A stretch of DNA of 64,000 nt from Roseovarius pelagicus (lineage in GTDB: Bacteria > Pseudomonadota > Alphaproteobacteria > Rhodobacterales > Rhodobacteraceae): NCBI RefSeq assembly GCF_025639885.1, contig NZ_CP106738.1, forward strand, positions 1,860,001-1,924,000, given 5' to 3'. A model generated the notes under the pieces. It had not been told where the DNA came from. It did not search any database and saw only the letters and a program-made list of their open reading frames with translations. This document shows, piece after piece, positions 61,591 to 64,000 of the stretch (position 1 is its first letter; the number at the start of each line of letters is the position of its first letter). Position numbers and translations under genes: made by a program.

Positions 61591-62351
61591 TTCTTCGTAT
61601 CGCAATTGTTGTTGTTCTGGCTGCGATGCCTGCTGTTGCGCAGGATATCTGGGTGTTGGGCGAAGTGCATGACAACCCCGATCACCACCAGACCCAAGCC
61701 GAAATGACCACCGAGATCGCGCCGGCGGCGTTGGTATTCGAGATGCTGACGCCGGATCAGTCACGCGCGGCATTACCTGCCTTGCGCGACGACCGGGCGG
61801 CGCTGGAGGAGGCATTGGGCTGGTCCGAGAGTGGCTGGCCTGACTTCGGACTGTATTACCCGATATTTACCGCTGCACCTGCGGTTCCGGTCTATGGCGC
61901 AGGCGTGCCAAGGGCGATGGCGCGGGCCGCGATGGCGGGCGACATCGCGATGGTATTTGGCGGGCAGGCGGATGACTACGGGCTGACCCAGCCGCTGCCC
62001 GCAGAGGAACAGACCGCGCGCGAGGCGGTACAAATGGAAGCGCATTGCGACGCGCTGCCCGCAGACATGCTGCCCGATATGGTGGCCATCCAGCGGCTGC
62101 GCGACGCGTCTTTGGCGCGGGCCGCGTTGCAGGCATGGCGCGATACCGGCGGGCCAGTGGTGGTGATTACCGGCAATGGTCATGCGCGGCGTGACTGGGG
62201 GGCCACGGCGCTGATCGCGCGGGCGGCGCCGACGCTGGGCATCGTGGCGCTGGGTCAGGGCGAGGACGGGGTGCCACCCGACGGCGTGTTTGACCGGGTG
62301 ACGGATGCGCCCGCACCCGCGCGCGAGGGTCCCTGCGCCGCGTTCCGGTGA
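61587..62351 (+). CDS. ChaN-like heme-binding family protein (PF04187)
   Basis: A 254-residue protein with a signal peptide (ending AVA|QD) and a ChaN/haem-binding-uptake domain: LGEVHDNPDHHQTQAEM at the start and VITGNGHARRDWG near the end. Family members bind heme at Tyr-type ligands and are thought to aid iron uptake. No lipobox Cys is present, so it may be periplasmic. The ATG overlaps the RpoHII stop, coupling it to a stress sigma factor. Confidence 0.85.
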   Translation: MILRIAIVVVLAAMPAVAQDIWVLGEVHDNPDHHQTQAEMTTEIAPAALVFEMLTPDQSRAALPALRDDRAALEEALGWSESGWPDFGLYYPIFTAAPAVPVYGAGVPRAMARAAMAGDIAMVFGGQADDYGLTQPLPAEEQTAREAVQMEAHCDALPADMLPDMVAIQRLRDASLARAALQAWRDTGGPVVVITGNGHARRDWGATALIARAAPTLGIVALGQGEDGVPPDGVFDRVTDAPAPAREGPCAAFR

Positions 62352-62451
62352 TCGGCGTGGCTGCTGCGTGGTTGTTGCGGGGCGGCGCGTGCCCTTGTCT
62401 CTGACGGGGGGGGCGCATAGTCTCTGATCGGTATCCACAAGGACGTTGCCG

Positions 62452-63645
62452 ATGCTGGCCTCTAAACACATTCTATTGATTATCGGCGGCGGGATTGCCG
62501 CGTTCAAATCGCTGGACCTGATCCGGCGGCTGCGCGAACGCGGTGCGTCGGTGACGCCGGTTCTGACGCGGGCCGGGGCGGAGTTCGTCACGCCATTGTC
62601 AGTGTCGGCGCTGGCCGGGCGCAAGGTGTTTCAGGAGTTGTTCGATCTGACGGCAGAGGCCGAGATGGGGCATATCGAGTTGAGCCGCAGTGCCGATCTG
62701 ATCGTGGTCGCACCAGCCACGGCAGACCTGATGGCCAAGATGGCGCAGGGGCATGCGGATGATCTGGCCTCGACGTTGTTGTTGGCCACCGACACGCCTG
62801 TGCTGATCGCACCGGCGATGAATGTGAGGATGTGGGAACACGCCGCCACGCAGCGCAATTTCGGTGTGTTGCAGGAGGATGGCATCGGGTTCGTCGGGCC
62901 GAACGCGGGCGACATGGCCTGCGGCGAGCATGGACCGGGCCGCATGGCGGAGCCGATGGAGATCGTGGCCGCGATCGAGGCGGCGCTGGCGGACGGGCCG
63001 CTGCGCGGCAAACGGGTGCTGGTCACGTCCGGGCCGACGCATGAGCCGATTGATCCGGTGCGCTATATCGCCAACCGGTCGTCCGGTGCGCAGGGGACCG
63101 CGCTGGCCCGTGCGCTGGCGGCCTTGGGGGCCGAGGTGGTGTTCGTCACCGGCCCGGCGGATGTGCCACCGCCCGGCGGGGTGGAGGTGATCGCCGTGCA
63201 GACCGCGCAGGAGATGCTGGAGGCGGTAGAGGCGGCGCTGCCGGTGGATGCGGCGGTCTTTGCCGCGGCAGTTGCAGATTGGCGTATGGCCAGCGCGGCC
63301 GCGTCGAAGATGAAAAAGACCAACGGCGGGTTGCCGGTGCTGGAGTTCGCCGAGAATCCTGACATTCTGGCGACGGTGGCGCAGATGGAGGCCGGGCGCC
63401 CTGCGCTGGTCGTGGGCTTTGCGGCCGAGACCGATGATGTGGTGGAAAACGCCACGGCCAAGCGGGCGCGCAAGGGTTGTGACTGGATCGTGGCGAATGA
63501 CGTGAGCGCCGCGACCGGCATCATGGGCGGGACCGAGAACGCCGTGACCGTGATCGACGCGGAGGGGGCCGAGGCGTGGCCGCGTATGGGCAAGGCGCAG
63601 GTTGCAGCGCGTCTGGCCGAGCGGATCGCAAAGGCGCTGGCGTAG
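62452..63645 (+). CDS. coaBC: Bifunctional phosphopantothenoylcysteine decarboxylase/phosphopantothenate-cysteine ligase
   Basis: A 397-residue fusion of two CoA-synthesis enzymes. The N-terminal flavoprotein CoaC domain has IGGGIAAFKSLDLIRRL, IELSRSADLIVVAPATADL and PAMNVRMWEH; the C-terminal CoaB domain has VLVTSGPTHEPIDPVRYIANRSSG. The ATG at 62452 is preferred to an in-frame TTG two codons upstream because AAGGA spacing suits it better. It is 36 bases before dut. Confidence 0.95.
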   Translation: MLASKHILLIIGGGIAAFKSLDLIRRLRERGASVTPVLTRAGAEFVTPLSVSALAGRKVFQELFDLTAEAEMGHIELSRSADLIVVAPATADLMAKMAQGHADDLASTLLLATDTPVLIAPAMNVRMWEHAATQRNFGVLQEDGIGFVGPNAGDMACGEHGPGRMAEPMEIVAAIEAALADGPLRGKRVLVTSGPTHEPIDPVRYIANRSSGAQGTALARALAALGAEVVFVTGPADVPPPGGVEVIAVQTAQEMLEAVEAALPVDAAVFAAAVADWRMASAAASKMKKTNGGLPVLEFAENPDILATVAQMEAGRPALVVGFAAETDDVVENATAKRARKGCDWIVANDVSAATGIMGGTENAVTVIDAEGAEAWPRMGKAQVAARLAERIAKALA

Positions 63646-63681
63646 GATTTAGGTATTTCTGGAAAGATGAAAGGACAGGGG

Positions 63682-64000
63682 ATGGTGTGCGTATCTGTTG
63701 TCTGGGACGATGGGGCGGACCGGGAAATGGGACTGCCCTTCTATGCCAGTGCCGGGGCGGCGGGGGCTGATCTGCGGGCGAATTTTGCCGCAGGCGCGCG
63801 CGACGGTGTGACGCTGGAGCCCGGTGCGCGGGCTTTGGTGCCCACGGGGCTGCGGCTGGCGATCCCGGAGGGGTACGAGGTGCAGATCCGGCCGCGGTCG
63901 GGTCTGGCGCTGAAACATGGGATCACGTTACCCAACAGCCCCGGCACCATCGACAGCGATTATCGCGGGCCGTTGGGGGTGATCGTGATGAATGCGGGCG
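63682..64000 (+). CDS. dut: dUTP diphosphatase (partial, 3' end cut by the window)
   Basis: About 106 residues of dUTPase are present, with [12 protein letters not shown] (motif I) and [22 protein letters not shown] (motifs II/III) matching the family. The enzyme hydrolyses dUTP to dUMP and diphosphate, limiting uracil incorporation. The ATG at 63682 follows AGGACAGGGG; another in-frame ATG lies 15 bases upstream. coaBC-dut adjacency is common. The rest of the gene lies beyond the window. Confidence 0.93.
   Translation, partial: MVCVSVVWDDGADREMGLPFYASAGAAGADLRANFAAGARDGVTLEPGARALVPTGLRLAIPEGYEVQIRPRSGLALKHGITLPNSPGTIDSDYRGPLGVIVMNAG

Noticed and set aside
1..64000. CRISPR arrays, insertion sequences, rRNA genes and prophage modules
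   Set aside because: I saw no regularly spaced short repeats, transposase-like ORF, rRNA stretch or phage structural gene in the window.

Overview
The window reads as one contig segment of an alphaproteobacterial chromosome, most likely a marine Rhodobacterales member (roseobacter group). This rests on the GC-rich, codon-biased coding sequence, an RpoHII-type sigma factor, a metal-type KdsA, a TIGR02186/TauE pair, a predicted Irr (ICE) box, and familiar local orders such as tsaB-rimI, ycjX-GNAT-ycjF, rsmI-yraN-gshB and coaBC-dut. The species cannot be named from sequence alone. No phage, insertion sequence, CRISPR array, rRNA or replication origin was seen. There is one tRNA, tRNA-Arg(TCT). 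The first and last genes are cut by the window edges.

Layout. 1-2.2 kb: a partial uracil-DNA glycosylase-family gene, divergent from an ArsR regulator coupled to an ArsP-type permease. 2.4-9.3 kb: a tightly packed plus-strand cluster with a capsule-export ATPase (KpsT-like), a KpsE-like inner-membrane protein, KdsA, a phosphohexomutase, a RecD-like helicase and an SDR; no KpsM permease is present. 9.4-16.5 kb, minus strand: TIGR02186 protein plus TauE/SafE exporter, then a BMP-type nucleoside ABC transporter (binding protein, ATPase, two permeases) with a LysE exporter between the two permeases. 16.6-21.3 kb: rimI, tsaB, nfuA (with a perfect ICE box), a UspA-like protein, a tiny lipoprotein, argH and a TlpA thioredoxin.

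21.3-29.8 kb is more accessory: a Tat-type agmatine deiminase with a frameshifted coupled ORF, an SLC13 permease split by a frameshift at a C tract, an unknown secreted protein, then MaoC, a metal-ligand-less M24 protein, an M20 amidohydrolase and an FMN hydroxy-acid dehydrogenase. 30-38 kb: rplY, pth, two hydrolases, DUF2237, tRNA-Arg, truA and the ycjX/ycjF group. 38-46 kb: a secreted HExxH protein, a group III truncated globin, ileS preceded by an isoleucine-rich leader peptide and possible attenuator, a Cys/Met PLP enzyme, trpS and a rhomboid-like protein lacking its catalytic residues. 46-52.5 kb: murJ and glnD, separated by about 2 kb of accessory DNA (a Phd-like protein, an unknown membrane-anchored protein and a repeat array). 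52.5-64 kb: LppC-like lipoprotein, rsmI, yraN, gshB, an HSL-type hydrolase, comM/yifB, GST, cobU plus phosphatase, rpoHII, ChaN-like protein, coaBC and partial dut.

The most interesting signals are the Ile-codon-rich leader upstream of ileS, the ICE box at the nfuA promoter, the HExxH secreted protein, the M24/M20 hydrolase module, and the likely non-canonical start of glnD.
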